A stretch of DNA of 64,000 nucleotides from NCBI RefSeq assembly GCF_001661675.2, contig NZ_CP019602.1, forward strand, positions 769,501 through 833,500, given 5' to 3'. Source of the stretch: Croceicoccus marinus. Lineage in GTDB: Bacteria; Pseudomonadota; Alphaproteobacteria; Sphingomonadales; Sphingomonadaceae. Both the position numbers and the translations under genes were made by a program. Positions 33,387-42,226 of this stretch are shown in pieces. The notes below the pieces were generated by a model. It was not told the origin of the DNA and made no database searches. It saw only the letters and a list, made by a program, of their open reading frames with translations. Within the stretch, counting starts at the first letter, position 1. Each line of letters begins with the position of its first letter.

Positions 33387-34397
33387 GTGACTGCGACTGT
33401 CCATACCCTCCCGCGAAGCGACGCTTCCCTCGCGCCCATCCTTGCCCTGACGGCCGATGGCATGAACCATGTCAATGCGATCATCCTCGATCGGATGCAG
33501 TCGAAAATCCCGCTTATTCCGGCGCTTGCAGGCCATCTGATCGCGGGCGGGGGCAAGCGGATGCGTCCGATGCTCACCCTCGCCAGCGCCGCGCTGCTGG
33601 AATACGAAGGCGCGCGCCATTACAAGCTGGCCGCCGTGGTCGAGTTCATCCACACCGCCACGCTGCTGCATGACGACGTCGTCGACGGATCCGACATGCG
33701 CCGCGGCAAGCAGGCCGCCAATGTCGTGTTCGGCAATCCCGCCGCCGTGCTGGTCGGCGACTTCCTGTTCTCGCGCAGTTTCGAGCTGATGACCGAGGAT
33801 GGCAGCCTGCGCGTGCTCAAGATCCTGTCGGGCGCCAGCGCGATCATCGCCGAGGGCGAGGTCGACCAGCTGACGGCCCAAAGACAATTGGAGACGAGCG
33901 AGGAGCGCTATCTCCAGATCGTGGGCGCGAAGACCGCCGCGCTGTTCGCCGCCGCCTGCCGCATTGCCGCGGTGGTCGCCGAACGCGATGCCAAGATCGA
34001 GCAGGCGCTCGACGATTACGGCCGCAACCTCGGCATCGCGTTCCAGCTGGTCGACGACGCGATCGACTACGATTCCGAAGTCGCCGAAAGCGGCAAGGAC
34101 AAGGGCGACGATTTCCGCGACGGCAAGATGACGCTGCCCGTGATCCTGGCCTATGCCCGCGGGTCCGAGGACGAGCGCGCGTTCTGGCGCGAGGCGATGA
34201 GCGGCAAGCGCACGTCGGACGAAGACCTTGCCCATGCGATCTCGCTGATCGCCAGGCACGACGCGGTGAACGACACGCGCGAACGGGCCAAGCATTTCGC
34301 CAATCGCGCGATCGACGCGATCTCGGGCTTTCCCGCCAATCCGGCCCGCGCCGCGATGATAGAGGCGGTGCAATTCGCGGTGGCGCGCCGCTTCTGA
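33387..34397 (+). CDS. ispB: Polyprenyl diphosphate synthase (ubiquinone side chain)
   Basis: 336-aa trans-prenyltransferase with the GGGKRMRPML substrate motif, first aspartate-rich motif LLHDDVVDGSDMRRG and second motif QLVDDAIDYD. It elongates farnesyl diphosphate, probably to a C50 chain for ubiquinone-10 in this group. The residue five before the first Asp motif is small (Ala), fitting a long product. Start is ATCG-like GTG-free; ATG follows GTG-poor leader at 33387. Confidence 0.93.
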   Translation: MTATVHTLPRSDASLAPILALTADGMNHVNAIILDRMQSKIPLIPALAGHLIAGGGKRMRPMLTLASAALLEYEGARHYKLAAVVEFIHTATLLHDDVVDGSDMRRGKQAANVVFGNPAAVLVGDFLFSRSFELMTEDGSLRVLKILSGASAIIAEGEVDQLTAQRQLETSEERYLQIVGAKTAALFAAACRIAAVVAERDAKIEQALDDYGRNLGIAFQLVDDAIDYDSEVAESGKDKGDDFRDGKMTLPVILAYARGSEDERAFWREAMSGKRTSDEDLAHAISLIARHDAVNDTRERAKHFANRAIDAISGFPANPARAAMIEAVQFAVARRF

Positions 34398-34416
34398 TGC
34401 TTTTAGGCGGGCGCTG

Positions 34417-36867
34417 ATGAGCCTGCCTGTTCAAGAAATCCTGCCCGACCTGCTGGCCGCGCTGCGTGCCGGCCCGAACGCGGTGCTGGTCGCGCCGCCC
34501 GGCGCGGGCAAGACCACCGCGGTTCCACCCGCGCTGATCGACCAGCCGTGGTGTTCGGGACAGGTCTGGGTCCTGTCCCCCCGGCGCGTCGCCGCCCGTG
34601 CCGCCGCCGAACGCATGGCGCAGATGCTGAACGAAAAGCCGGGCGAGACCATCGGCTATCGCACCCGCATGGACAGCAAGACCGGCGCGAAAACCCGCGT
34701 GGTCGTCATGACCGAGGCGATCTTCGTCAACGCTATCGCGCAGGACCCCGAACTGGCGGGCGTCTCCGCCGTGCTGTTCGACGAGGCGCATGAACGCCAT
34801 CTCGATTCCGACCTCGGCCTCGCGCTGGCGCTGCAGACGCAGGAGGTGCTGCGCGAGGATCTGCGCCTGCTGGTGATGAGCGCCACCATCGACGGCGCGC
34901 GCTTCGCGGCGCTGATGGGCCCCGATACCCCGGTGCTGGAAAGCGCAGGAAAAGCCTGGCCGCTGGAACTGCGCTGGCTGGGCAGCGACCCCGCCCGCCG
35001 GATCGAGGACCGCATGGCAAGCGCGCTGCTGACCGCATGGCGCGAAACAGCCAATGAACCCGGCGGCGACATCCTCGCCTTCCTCCCCGGCGTGGGCGAG
35101 ATCGAGCGTGTGCGCGAACGGCTCGAGGAACGGCTGGCCGGCACGCCGATCCTGCCGCTCCACGGCCAGTGCGAACCCGCCGCCCAGCGCGAGGCGATCC
35201 GCAAGGACGCGCAGGGCCGCCGCCGCATCGTGCTGGCCACTGCCATCGCGGAAACCTCGCTGACATTGGACGGCGTATCGGTGGTGGTCGATTCGGGCCT
35301 GTCCCGCCACGCGACTTTCGACGTGGCGGCGGGCACCAGCCATCTCGTCACCCGCCAGTCCAGCCGCGCCGCGTCCGACCAGTGCGCAGGCCGCGCCGCG
35401 CGCCAGCAGGCAGGCACCGCCTATCGCCTGTGGGAAGAGGCCGCCCACGCGGGCCGCCCCGCCTACGACCCGCCCGAGATCACCACTGCCGATCTCGCCC
35501 CGCTGGTGCTGACCCTGGCGCGTATCGGAGAGCGTGATCCCGCCGCGCTGCGCTGGCTCGACGGACCGCCCGCCGCTTTGGTGTCGGGCGCGCGCGAACG
35601 ATTGCGGGCCCTGGGCGCGCTGGATGCCGATAACCGCGTCACCCCGTTCGGCGAGGCTTTGGCCAGCCTGCCGATGGACCCTGTGCATGGCGCGCTGGTC
35701 CTCCATGGCGCACGCGCGGGCGAAGCCGAAGCGGCGGCACGGCTGGCCCTTCTGCTGCAGGAACGCGCGCTTGGCGGACGGGGCGAGGATCTTCACCAGC
35801 GCCTGATGCGCTGGGACGGGCAGGGCGGGGGCAAGCCGGAGCAGGCACGCAAGCTGGCCGCAGGCTGGGCCAGGCGCGCCGCCACTATCGTGGAACGCTG
35901 CCGACACGCCCCGGGCGGTCACCCCGGCCTCCATCTCGCGCTCGCCATGCCCGGCCATGTGGCCCGGCGCCGCGACGCCAGCGGCGAGAACTGGATCAGC
36001 GCGGGCGGGCGCGGCTTCATCCTCGATCCCACGTCGCCCCTGGCGCGCGGCGAGTGGCTGGCGATCGGCGACGCACAGGGCCAGGCGAAAGGCGCGCGCA
36101 TCACGGCAGCATGGCCGCTGGAGGAAGCCGAGGTCGAGCAGGCATTGGGCCGCCAGATCGAACGCCGCCATCTTCTCCGCTGGAACGCGGGCGAACAGCG
36201 GGTCGAGGCGCGGCAGGAACGCAGGCTGGGCGCGATCACGCTGGCGACCGGGCCCGACCCCGACCCCGATGCCGAGGCGATTGTGGACCTCCTTGTGGAA
36301 AAGCTGTTGGAGGATCCGGCAAAACATCTTCCGCAGGCGCTGCTCGCCCGCGCGCGCCATGCGGGGATCGATGCGTTCGCGCCCGAAGCGCTGGCCGGAT
36401 CCGCCGAACTCTGGGCGCGCCCGCTGCTGGGCAAAAGGCGCGACCTGAAACTGCCGAAAGGCGCGCTGACCGATGCGCTGCTGAACCTGCTCGACTGGGA
36501 CCAGCGGCAGGCGCTCGACCGGCTGGCCCCGCGCGAATTCGTGACGCCTGCGGGCACGCATCATGCCATCGATTACGAAAGCGACGGAGCGCCGCAGGTC
36601 GAGGTGCGCGTGCAGGCGCTGTTCGGCCTCGACCGCCATCCGATGATCGGGCCGAAGGGGCAGGACACGCCGCTGCTGCTCCACCTGACCAGCCCCGCGG
36701 GCCGCCCGCTTCAGGCGACGCGCGACCTGCCCGGTTTCTGGCGCGGCAGCTGGGCCGACGTCGCCAAGGACATGAAGGGCCGCTATCCCAGGCACCGCTG
36801 GCCCGACCGCCCGTGGGAGGAAGCCCCCAGCCTCAAGACGAAGAACGCGTTCGAGCGGGGACGCTGA
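34417..36867 (+). CDS. hrpB: ATP-dependent helicase HrpB
   Basis: 816 aa, the normal length for HrpB. Motifs: Walker A PPGAGKTTAVP near residue 30, DEAH box FDEAHERH near 122, the SAT motif MSATIDG, the AETSLT stretch and the Q/R-rich motif VI QCAGRAAR. The C-terminal HrpB domain holds the PDWPDRPWEE-like end (RHRWPDRPWEEAP). This DEAH-box family is conserved in proteobacteria; its substrate is not well defined. The start is 19 bp after the ispB stop. Confidence 0.94.
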   Translation: MSLPVQEILPDLLAALRAGPNAVLVAPPGAGKTTAVPPALIDQPWCSGQVWVLSPRRVAARAAAERMAQMLNEKPGETIGYRTRMDSKTGAKTRVVVMTEAIFVNAIAQDPELAGVSAVLFDEAHERHLDSDLGLALALQTQEVLREDLRLLVMSATIDGARFAALMGPDTPVLESAGKAWPLELRWLGSDPARRIEDRMASALLTAWRETANEPGGDILAFLPGVGEIERVRERLEERLAGTPILPLHGQCEPAAQREAIRKDAQGRRRIVLATAIAETSLTLDGVSVVVDSGLSRHATFDVAAGTSHLVTRQSSRAASDQCAGRAARQQAGTAYRLWEEAAHAGRPAYDPPEITTADLAPLVLTLARIGERDPAALRWLDGPPAALVSGARERLRALGALDADNRVTPFGEALASLPMDPVHGALVLHGARAGEAEAAARLALLLQERALGGRGEDLHQRLMRWDGQGGGKPEQARKLAAGWARRAATIVERCRHAPGGHPGLHLALAMPGHVARRRDASGENWISAGGRGFILDPTSPLARGEWLAIGDAQGQAKGARITAAWPLEEAEVEQALGRQIERRHLLRWNAGEQRVEARQERRLGAITLATGPDPDPDAEAIVDLLVEKLLEDPAKHLPQALLARARHAGIDAFAPEALAGSAELWARPLLGKRRDLKLPKGALTDALLNLLDWDQRQALDRLAPREFVTPAGTHHAIDYESDGAPQVEVRVQALFGLDRHPMIGPKGQDTPLLLHLTSPAGRPLQATRDLPGFWRGSWADVAKDMKGRYPRHRWPDRPWEEAPSLKTKNAFERGR

Positions 36868-36917
36868 TCGATGCGATCCCGCTTGATTTTCGCGCCCGCT
36901 TGAGCCAACGAAACGCC

Positions 36918-37196
36918 ATGCCAGCACGTATCTATCAGCGCCCCAAGAACGCCATGCAATCGGGCAAGGCCCGCACCTCCGACTGGGTGCTCGATTTCGT
37001 ACCGGCAGAGGCGAAGCGCCCGGACCCGCTGATGGGCTGGGCCGGGTCGGGCGACACGCAGCAGCAGGTGCAGCTGTCGTTCCCCGACAAGGACGCGGCG
37101 GTCGCCTATGCCGAGAAATACGGCATCGACGCGCATGTCATCGCCACCCCGCCCAAGCGGCTGAAGATCCAGGCCTACGCCGACAATTTCCGCTAG
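36918..37196 (+). CDS. NDUFS4-like accessory subunit of respiratory complex I
   Basis: 92 aa of the ETC complex I subunit family (PF04800-type). It starts RIYQRPKNAMQSGKA, then WVLDFVPAE, DPLMGWAGSGDTQQQVQLSFPDKDAAVAYAEKYGID, the conserved core of NDUFS4 homologues in alphaproteobacteria. It stabilises the peripheral arm of NADH:ubiquinone oxidoreductase. The main nuo genes are elsewhere. 50 bp after hrpB. Confidence 0.92.
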   Translation: MPARIYQRPKNAMQSGKARTSDWVLDFVPAEAKRPDPLMGWAGSGDTQQQVQLSFPDKDAAVAYAEKYGIDAHVIATPPKRLKIQAYADNFR

Positions 37197-37266
37197 GTTC
37201 CACAGGCGTAGAGGGGGCCGCACAAGCAGCCCCTTGCTTTCCGCGCCGACCCCCGCCATATGGCCC

Positions 37267-37361
37267 ACCGGGAGTCGGGCGGACGTTCGCGTTCGCCAAC
37301 CTGGTCAGGTCCGGAAGGAAGCAGCCACAACGGATTGCTGCGGGTCGCTCGGCTCCTTTTT
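37267..37361 (+). ncRNA. ffs: Small signal recognition particle RNA (4.5S-type)
   Basis: The apical core GGTCAGGTCCGGAAGGAAGC (37303-37322) followed by AGCC is the universally conserved Ffh-binding SRP loop. The flanks pair: GGGAGTCGGGCG (37270-37281) with CGCTCGGCTCC (37345-37355), allowing one G-U pair. A TTTTT run at 37356-37361 marks the 3' end and terminator. Exact ends are estimated. It binds Ffh for co-translational targeting of membrane proteins. Confidence 0.93.
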
Positions 37362-37409
37362 CCCACCCAGCATGTCGGCTATCGAGCCTGTCGGCAGGAC
37401 GATCACGCC

Positions 37410-38585
37410 ATGACCGACCGGTATGACGCCATGATAATGGGCGCAGGCGCGGCGGGCATGATGTGCGCCATGCGCGCGGGCCAGCGCGGAAAGCGCGTGC
37501 TGGTGATCGAAAAGACCGCGAAACCCGGCGCCAAGATCCTGATCTCGGGCGGCGGTCGGTGCAATTTCACCAATATCCACACCGCGCCCGACCGCTTCCT
37601 CTCGGCCAATCCGCATTTCGTGAAATCGGCGCTCAGCCGCTACACGGCGCGCGACTTCCTCAGCCTTGTCGAGGCGCATGGCATCGAATGGCACGAAAAG
37701 ACGCTGGGCCAGCTGTTCTGCGACGGCTCGGCGCGCCAGATCGTCGACATGCTGGTGGACGAGGTCGAGCGCGCAGGCGGCACATTCGCGCTGGGGCAGG
37801 ACATCGCGTCCATCAGCCACGACGGCGAAAACTACGCGGCCCAAACGCAGGACGGCATTTTCACCGCGCCAAAGCTGGTGATCGCCACCGGCGGGCCGTC
37901 GATCCCCAAGATGGGCGCGACCGGCTTCGCCTATGACCTTGCTCGCCAGTTCGGCCTGAAAGTCGTCGAACCGCGCCCCGCGCTGGTCCCGCTGACGCTG
38001 AAGGGCGAGGACCTGCTGTTCCGCGAACTGTCGGGCGTATCCAGCGACGTCACCGCCATCGCGGGCAAGACGCGGTTCCGCGAGGCGGCGCTATTCACCC
38101 ACCGCGGCCTGTCCGGCCCCGCGATCCTGCAGATCTCCAGCTACTGGCGGCCGGGTGAGAGCATCGCCATCGACTTCTTCCCCGATCGCCCCGCCGACTG
38201 GCTCCTCACCGCCAAGCGCGAACAGCCGCGCCGCATGTTCCGCAACCTGCTGGCCGAGGCGCTGCCCGAACGGCTCGCCGCCGTCCTTGCGGAGAAGCTC
38301 GAACTCGACGGCCCGCTGCAGGAACTGGCCGACAAGCGTCTGCGCGCCGCGCAGGAACGCCTTGCGCGCTGGCCCTTCACCCCCAGCGGCAGCGAAGGCT
38401 TTGCCAAGGCCGAGGTCACAATCGGCGGCATCGCCACCGCCGAATTGTCCTCGCAGACCATGGAATCCAAAAAGCGCCCCGGCCTCTATGCCATCGGCGA
38501 GGCGGTGGACGTCACCGGCTGGCTCGGCGGCTATAACTTCCAGTGGGCGTGGGCCAGCGGCTACGCTTGCGGCGAGGCGATCTAG
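37410..38585 (+). CDS. Flavoprotein of the HI0933/BaiN family (NAD(P)/FAD-dependent oxidoreductase)
   Basis: 391 aa from ATG 37410. The N-terminal Rossmann motif [17 protein letters not shown] binds [21 protein letters not shown] is the family signature. The C-terminal motif [32 protein letters not shown] closes the FAD site. The reaction is not established for most members. The start follows the SRP RNA by 48 bp, and an in-frame upstream extension would read through the RNA, so it is rejected. Confidence 0.9.
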   Translation: MTDRYDAMIMGAGAAGMMCAMRAGQRGKRVLVIEKTAKPGAKILISGGGRCNFTNIHTAPDRFLSANPHFVKSALSRYTARDFLSLVEAHGIEWHEKTLGQLFCDGSARQIVDMLVDEVERAGGTFALGQDIASISHDGENYAAQTQDGIFTAPKLVIATGGPSIPKMGATGFAYDLARQFGLKVVEPRPALVPLTLKGEDLLFRELSGVSSDVTAIAGKTRFREAALFTHRGLSGPAILQISSYWRPGESIAIDFFPDRPADWLLTAKREQPRRMFRNLLAEALPERLAAVLAEKLELDGPLQELADKRLRAAQERLARWPFTPSGSEGFAKAEVTIGGIATAELSSQTMESKKRPGLYAIGEAVDVTGWLGGYNFQWAWASGYACGEAI

Positions 38586-38616
38586 CGCCCATCTCGGTTG
38601 GCGAAACGCCGCCGCG

Positions 38617-38652
38617 CCGGTTACACTTGCAACCCCGGTTACACTTGCAACC
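38617..38652. repeat. 18-bp perfect tandem direct repeat upstream of the acyl-CoA dehydrogenase
   Basis: CCGGTTACACTTGCAACC occurs twice with no gap (38617-38634 and 38635-38652), 91 bp before the start codon at 38743. Each unit contains an imperfect dyad, GGTTaC-N4-GcAACC, of the size bound by TetR- or LacI-type regulators. It is therefore a candidate double operator for the downstream cassette. No regulator gene is adjacent. Confidence 0.75.
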
Positions 38653-38742
38653 AAAGCCCGTTTGCGCTTTGGCATGCAGGAGGCGAGCCGGCAGACGCGC
38701 GCAGCTGGGCAATTGGCCCGGACAATTGGAGAGAACACGCAC

Positions 38743-39957
38743 ATGTCCGACGGACACGCCACGGGCCACGGCCCCTCGCTCGCCGCTTTCGACTGGGCGG
38801 ATCCGTTCCTGCTGGAAGACCAGCTTACCGAGGACGAGCGCATGCTGCGCGATGCCGCGCATGAGTTCGCGCAGAGCAAGCTGCAGCCCCGCGTGATCGA
38901 GGCGTTCCAGAACGAACATACCGATCCCGCGATCTTCCCTGAAATGGGCGCGGCGGGCCTGCTGGGCGCAACCATCCCCGAGGAATTCGGGGGCCTGGGC
39001 GCAGGCTATGTCACCTATGGCCTGATCGCGCGCGAGGTCGAGCGGGTCGATTCGGGCTACCGCTCGATGATGAGCGTGCAGTCCAGCCTGGTGATGTATC
39101 CGATACACGCCTACGGATCGCCCGAGCAGCACCGCAAATATCTCCCCGGCCTTGCCAGCGGCGAACTGATCGGCTGCTTTGGCCTCACCGAACCCGATGC
39201 GGGCTCCGATCCTGCGGGCATGCGCACCACCGCGCGCAAGACGGGCGGCGGCTATGTGCTGAACGGCACCAAGACCTGGATCTCCAACTCCCCCATCGCC
39301 GACGTCTTCGTCGTCTGGGCCAAGTCCGAGGCGCATGGCGGCAAGATCCGCGGCTTCGTGCTGGAAAAGGGGATGAAGGGTCTGTCGGCCCCCAGGATCG
39401 AGGGCAAGCTGTCGCTGCGCGCCTCGATCACCGGCCAGATCGCGATGGACGATGTCGAAGTGGGCGAAGACGCGCTGCTGCCGAATGTCGAGGGGCTGAA
39501 GGGCCCGTTCGGCTGCCTCAACCGCGCGCGCTATGGCATTTCGTGGGGCGTGATGGGCGCGGCGGAATTCTGCTGGCACGCGGCGCGCGAATACGGCCTC
39601 GAACGCAAGCAGTTCGACAAACCGCTGGCGGGCACGCAATTGTTCCAGTTGAAACTCGCCAACATGCAGACCGAGATCGCGCTGGGCCTGCAGGCCTCGC
39701 TGCGCATCGGGCGGCTGATGGACGAAGGCAAGGCCGCGCCCGAGATGATCTCGCTCGCCAAGCGCAACAATTGCGGCAAGGCGCTCGACATCGCGCGCAC
39801 GGCCCGCGACATGCACGGCGGCAACGGCATTTCGGGCGAGTACCAGGTGATCCGCCACATGGTGAACCTGGAAACGGTCAACACATACGAGGGCACGCAT
39901 GACGTCCATGCGCTGATCCTGGGCCGCGCGCAGACGGGCATCCAAGCGTTCTTCTAA
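38743..39957 (+). CDS. Acyl-CoA dehydrogenase, glutaryl-CoA dehydrogenase-like
   Basis: 404 aa. Features of the glutaryl-CoA dehydrogenase branch: [73 protein letters not shown] (the RYGI Arg contacts the substrate carboxylate), and the catalytic base in [23 protein letters not shown]-dependent oxidation and decarboxylation of glutaryl-CoA to crotonyl-CoA in lysine/tryptophan degradation is the expected reaction. It heads a cassette with an E1 enzyme 14 bp downstream. The tandem repeat upstream may control it. Confidence 0.9.
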   Translation: MSDGHATGHGPSLAAFDWADPFLLEDQLTEDERMLRDAAHEFAQSKLQPRVIEAFQNEHTDPAIFPEMGAAGLLGATIPEEFGGLGAGYVTYGLIAREVERVDSGYRSMMSVQSSLVMYPIHAYGSPEQHRKYLPGLASGELIGCFGLTEPDAGSDPAGMRTTARKTGGGYVLNGTKTWISNSPIADVFVVWAKSEAHGGKIRGFVLEKGMKGLSAPRIEGKLSLRASITGQIAMDDVEVGEDALLPNVEGLKGPFGCLNRARYGISWGVMGAAEFCWHAAREYGLERKQFDKPLAGTQLFQLKLANMQTEIALGLQASLRIGRLMDEGKAAPEMISLAKRNNCGKALDIARTARDMHGGNGISGEYQVIRHMVNLETVNTYEGTHDVHALILGRAQTGIQAFF

Positions 39958-39971
39958 AAGGTCGCCGCCCC

Positions 39972-42188
39972 ATGGCCAATCCCAACGACCGCGTCGCCGT
40001 CGTCCATGAAAATTTCCTGCGGCGCGTCGCGGCGGGCGATTTCCCGCAAGGTTCGCCGCCCTCGGGTCCGCTGGACGACATCACCGCCGTCCAGGTCTAC
40101 CGCAGCGCCTGCCTGACCCGCGCGCTCGACCGCGAGAGCCGCAGGATGCAGGCGGCAGGGCAGGGTTACTACACCATCGGCCCGTCGGGCCACGAAGGCA
40201 TGGGCGCGCTGGCCGCCGCGCTGGATCCGGCCGACACCGCTTTCCTCCATTACCGCGACGCCGCATTCCAGATCCAGCGCGCCGAGCAGCTTGGCGGCCA
40301 GACCACGGCATGGGACATGCTGCTGTCCTATGCCTGCAGCGGCGAGGATCCGATCTCGGGCGGGCGGCACAAGGTGCTGGGATCGAAGGCGCTGAATATC
40401 CCGCCGCAGACCTCGACCATCGCCAGCCATCTGCCCAAGGCGGTCGGCGCGGCCTATTCGCTGGGCCTCGCCCGCCGCCGCCCGCCCGAATTCCGCGCGA
40501 TGGCGGACGGGTCGATCGCGGTGTGCTCGTTCGGCGATGCCTCGGTCAACCATTCCACCGCGCAAGGGGCGTTCAACACGGCGGCGTGGACCAGCTACCA
40601 GTCGATCCCGCTGCCGCTGCTGTTCGTGTGCGAGGATAACGGCATCGGCATCTCGACCAAGACGCCCGGCGGCTGGATCCGCGCCAATTTCGAAAACCGC
40701 CCCGGTATCCGTTTTTTCGCCTGCGACGGGCTGGACATGTTCCAGACCTATGCCGCCGCGCGTGAGGCCGCGGCCTACGTCCGCAACCGCCGCAAGCCCG
40801 CTTTCCTCCACATGCGCACGATCCGCCTCTATGGTCACGCCGGCGCGGACATGGCGATGGCCTATCTGTCGCGCGAAGAGGTCGAGGCCGAGGAAGCGAA
40901 CGACCCGCTGCTCCACATGGTCCGCCAGCTGGCCGAGGCCGAGATCATGGAGCCCGCCGAAGCGCTGGCGATCTACACCGACACCGCCGCGCGCGTCGCC
41001 CGCATCGCCACACAGGTGGTGCAACGCCCGCGCCTGCAGACCGCCACCCAGGTGATGCAAAGCCTGATCCCGCCCGGACGCGACTGCCGCCCGCTGCCCG
41101 CGCCCGATCCGGCCTTGCGCGAAGGCGTCTTCGGCAGCGACATGGCCGCGCTGCAAAAGCCGCAGCCGATGGGCAAGATGATCAATCTGGCGCTGACCGA
41201 CCTGATGCTCTCGCACTCCGACATCGTGATGATGGGCGAGGATATCGCGAGGAAGGGCGGCAATTACGGCATCACGCAAAGGCTGTCGGCGCGCTTCGGC
41301 AAGGACCGCGTGATCGACACGCTGCTCGACGAACAGGCGATCCTCGGCCTCGCCATCGGCGTGGCGCAGAACGGTTTCCTGCCGATCCCCGAAATCCAGT
41401 TCCTCGCCTATCTCCACAATGCCGAGGACCAGCTGCGGGGCGAGGCGGCGACCCTGCCGTTCTTCTCGGACGGGCAGTTCACCAATCCGATGGTCGTGCG
41501 CATCTCGGGCTTCGGATACCAGCGCGGCTTCGGCGGGCATTTCCACAACGACAATTCGGTGGCGGTGCTGCGCGACATTCCAGGGTTGATCCTCTGCGCG
41601 CCGTCGAACGGGCGCGACGCCGCGCTGATGCTGCGCGAATGCGTAAGGCTGGCGCGCGAGGAACAGCGGCTGGTCGTGTTCCTCGAACCCATCGCGCTCT
41701 ATGCGACGCGCGACTTGCACGAGGCTGGCGACGGCGGCTGGCTGACGCACTATCCCGACGCCGACGAAGCCATCGCGCTGGGCGAGGTCGGCGTCCACGG
41801 CGCAGAAAATGGGGGGGAGGGCCGCGATCTGGCCATCGTGACCTTCGCCAATGGCGCCTTTCTCGCCCGTCAGGCGCTGCCCCTGCTGGCGGAAAAGGGC
41901 ATAGACGCGCGCATCATCGACATACGCTGGCTCTCCCCCCTCCCGGCCGAGGCCATCGCGCAGGCCGCCCGCGACTGCCGCGCCGCGTTGATCGTCGACG
42001 AAACGCGCCGCACCGGCGGCGTGGCCGAGGCGTTGATGGCGCTGCTGGACGAGCACACCGACCTGCCGAAATCGCGCCTCACCGCGCAGGACAGCTTCAT
42101 CCCGACCGGACCCGCCTATGCCGCGACCATGCCCTCGCGCCACTCCATCGTCGAAGCCGCCACGGCGCTGATGGAGCGCGCGCGATGA
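39972..42188 (+). CDS. 2-oxoacid dehydrogenase E1, alpha and beta fused (branched-chain type)
   Basis: 738 aa, fusing E1 alpha (~1-390) and E1 beta (~400-738). The alpha part has the thiamine diphosphate motif CSFGDASVNH...LLFVCEDNGIGIS. The beta part has MMGEDIARKGGNYGITQ, DEQAILGLAIGVAQNG and the RWLSPLP / DETRRTGGVAEAL C-terminal domain. It decarboxylates 2-oxoacids (2-oxoisovalerate-type by similarity) and acylates a lipoyl carrier. No E2 or E3 gene is adjacent, so carriers must come from elsewhere. The stop overlaps the first of three stacked ATGs leading into the acyltransferase. Confidence 0.85.
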   Translation: MANPNDRVAVVHENFLRRVAAGDFPQGSPPSGPLDDITAVQVYRSACLTRALDRESRRMQAAGQGYYTIGPSGHEGMGALAAALDPADTAFLHYRDAAFQIQRAEQLGGQTTAWDMLLSYACSGEDPISGGRHKVLGSKALNIPPQTSTIASHLPKAVGAAYSLGLARRRPPEFRAMADGSIAVCSFGDASVNHSTAQGAFNTAAWTSYQSIPLPLLFVCEDNGIGISTKTPGGWIRANFENRPGIRFFACDGLDMFQTYAAAREAAAYVRNRRKPAFLHMRTIRLYGHAGADMAMAYLSREEVEAEEANDPLLHMVRQLAEAEIMEPAEALAIYTDTAARVARIATQVVQRPRLQTATQVMQSLIPPGRDCRPLPAPDPALREGVFGSDMAALQKPQPMGKMINLALTDLMLSHSDIVMMGEDIARKGGNYGITQRLSARFGKDRVIDTLLDEQAILGLAIGVAQNGFLPIPEIQFLAYLHNAEDQLRGEAATLPFFSDGQFTNPMVVRISGFGYQRGFGGHFHNDNSVAVLRDIPGLILCAPSNGRDAALMLRECVRLAREEQRLVVFLEPIALYATRDLHEAGDGGWLTHYPDADEAIALGEVGVHGAENGGEGRDLAIVTFANGAFLARQALPLLAEKGIDARIIDIRWLSPLPAEAIAQAARDCRAALIVDETRRTGGVAEALMALLDEHTDLPKSRLTAQDSFIPTGPAYAATMPSRHSIVEAATALMERAR

Positions 42189-42226
42189 AAACCGTCCCAT
42201 GAGAACCGCCCCATGAAAACCGCCGT
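42185..42226 (+). repeat. Triplicated 14-bp start region with three ATGA junctions
   Basis: Three near-identical 14-bp units, each beginning ATGA(A/G)AACCG, start at 42185, 42199 and 42213. The first ATG overlaps the E1 stop (ATGA) and opens a five-codon frame (MKTVP) that ends at the second ATG. The second opens another five-codon frame (MRTAP) that ends at the third ATG, the real start of the acyltransferase. 14 is not a multiple of 3, so each copy shifts frame. Confidence 0.9.

Noticed and set aside
33844..36927. Open frame of ~1030 codons antisense to hrpB and ispB
   Set aside because: Shadow of the helicase gene; no domain, composition typical of antisense frames.
37214..37240. Possible terminator between the complex I subunit gene and the SRP RNA
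   Set aside because: Only a 5-bp G/C stem with a poor T-run; too weak to call.
37260..37409. In-frame 50-codon extension of the flavoprotein gene
   Set aside because: It would read through the conserved SRP RNA; the FAD motif starts right after ATG 37410.
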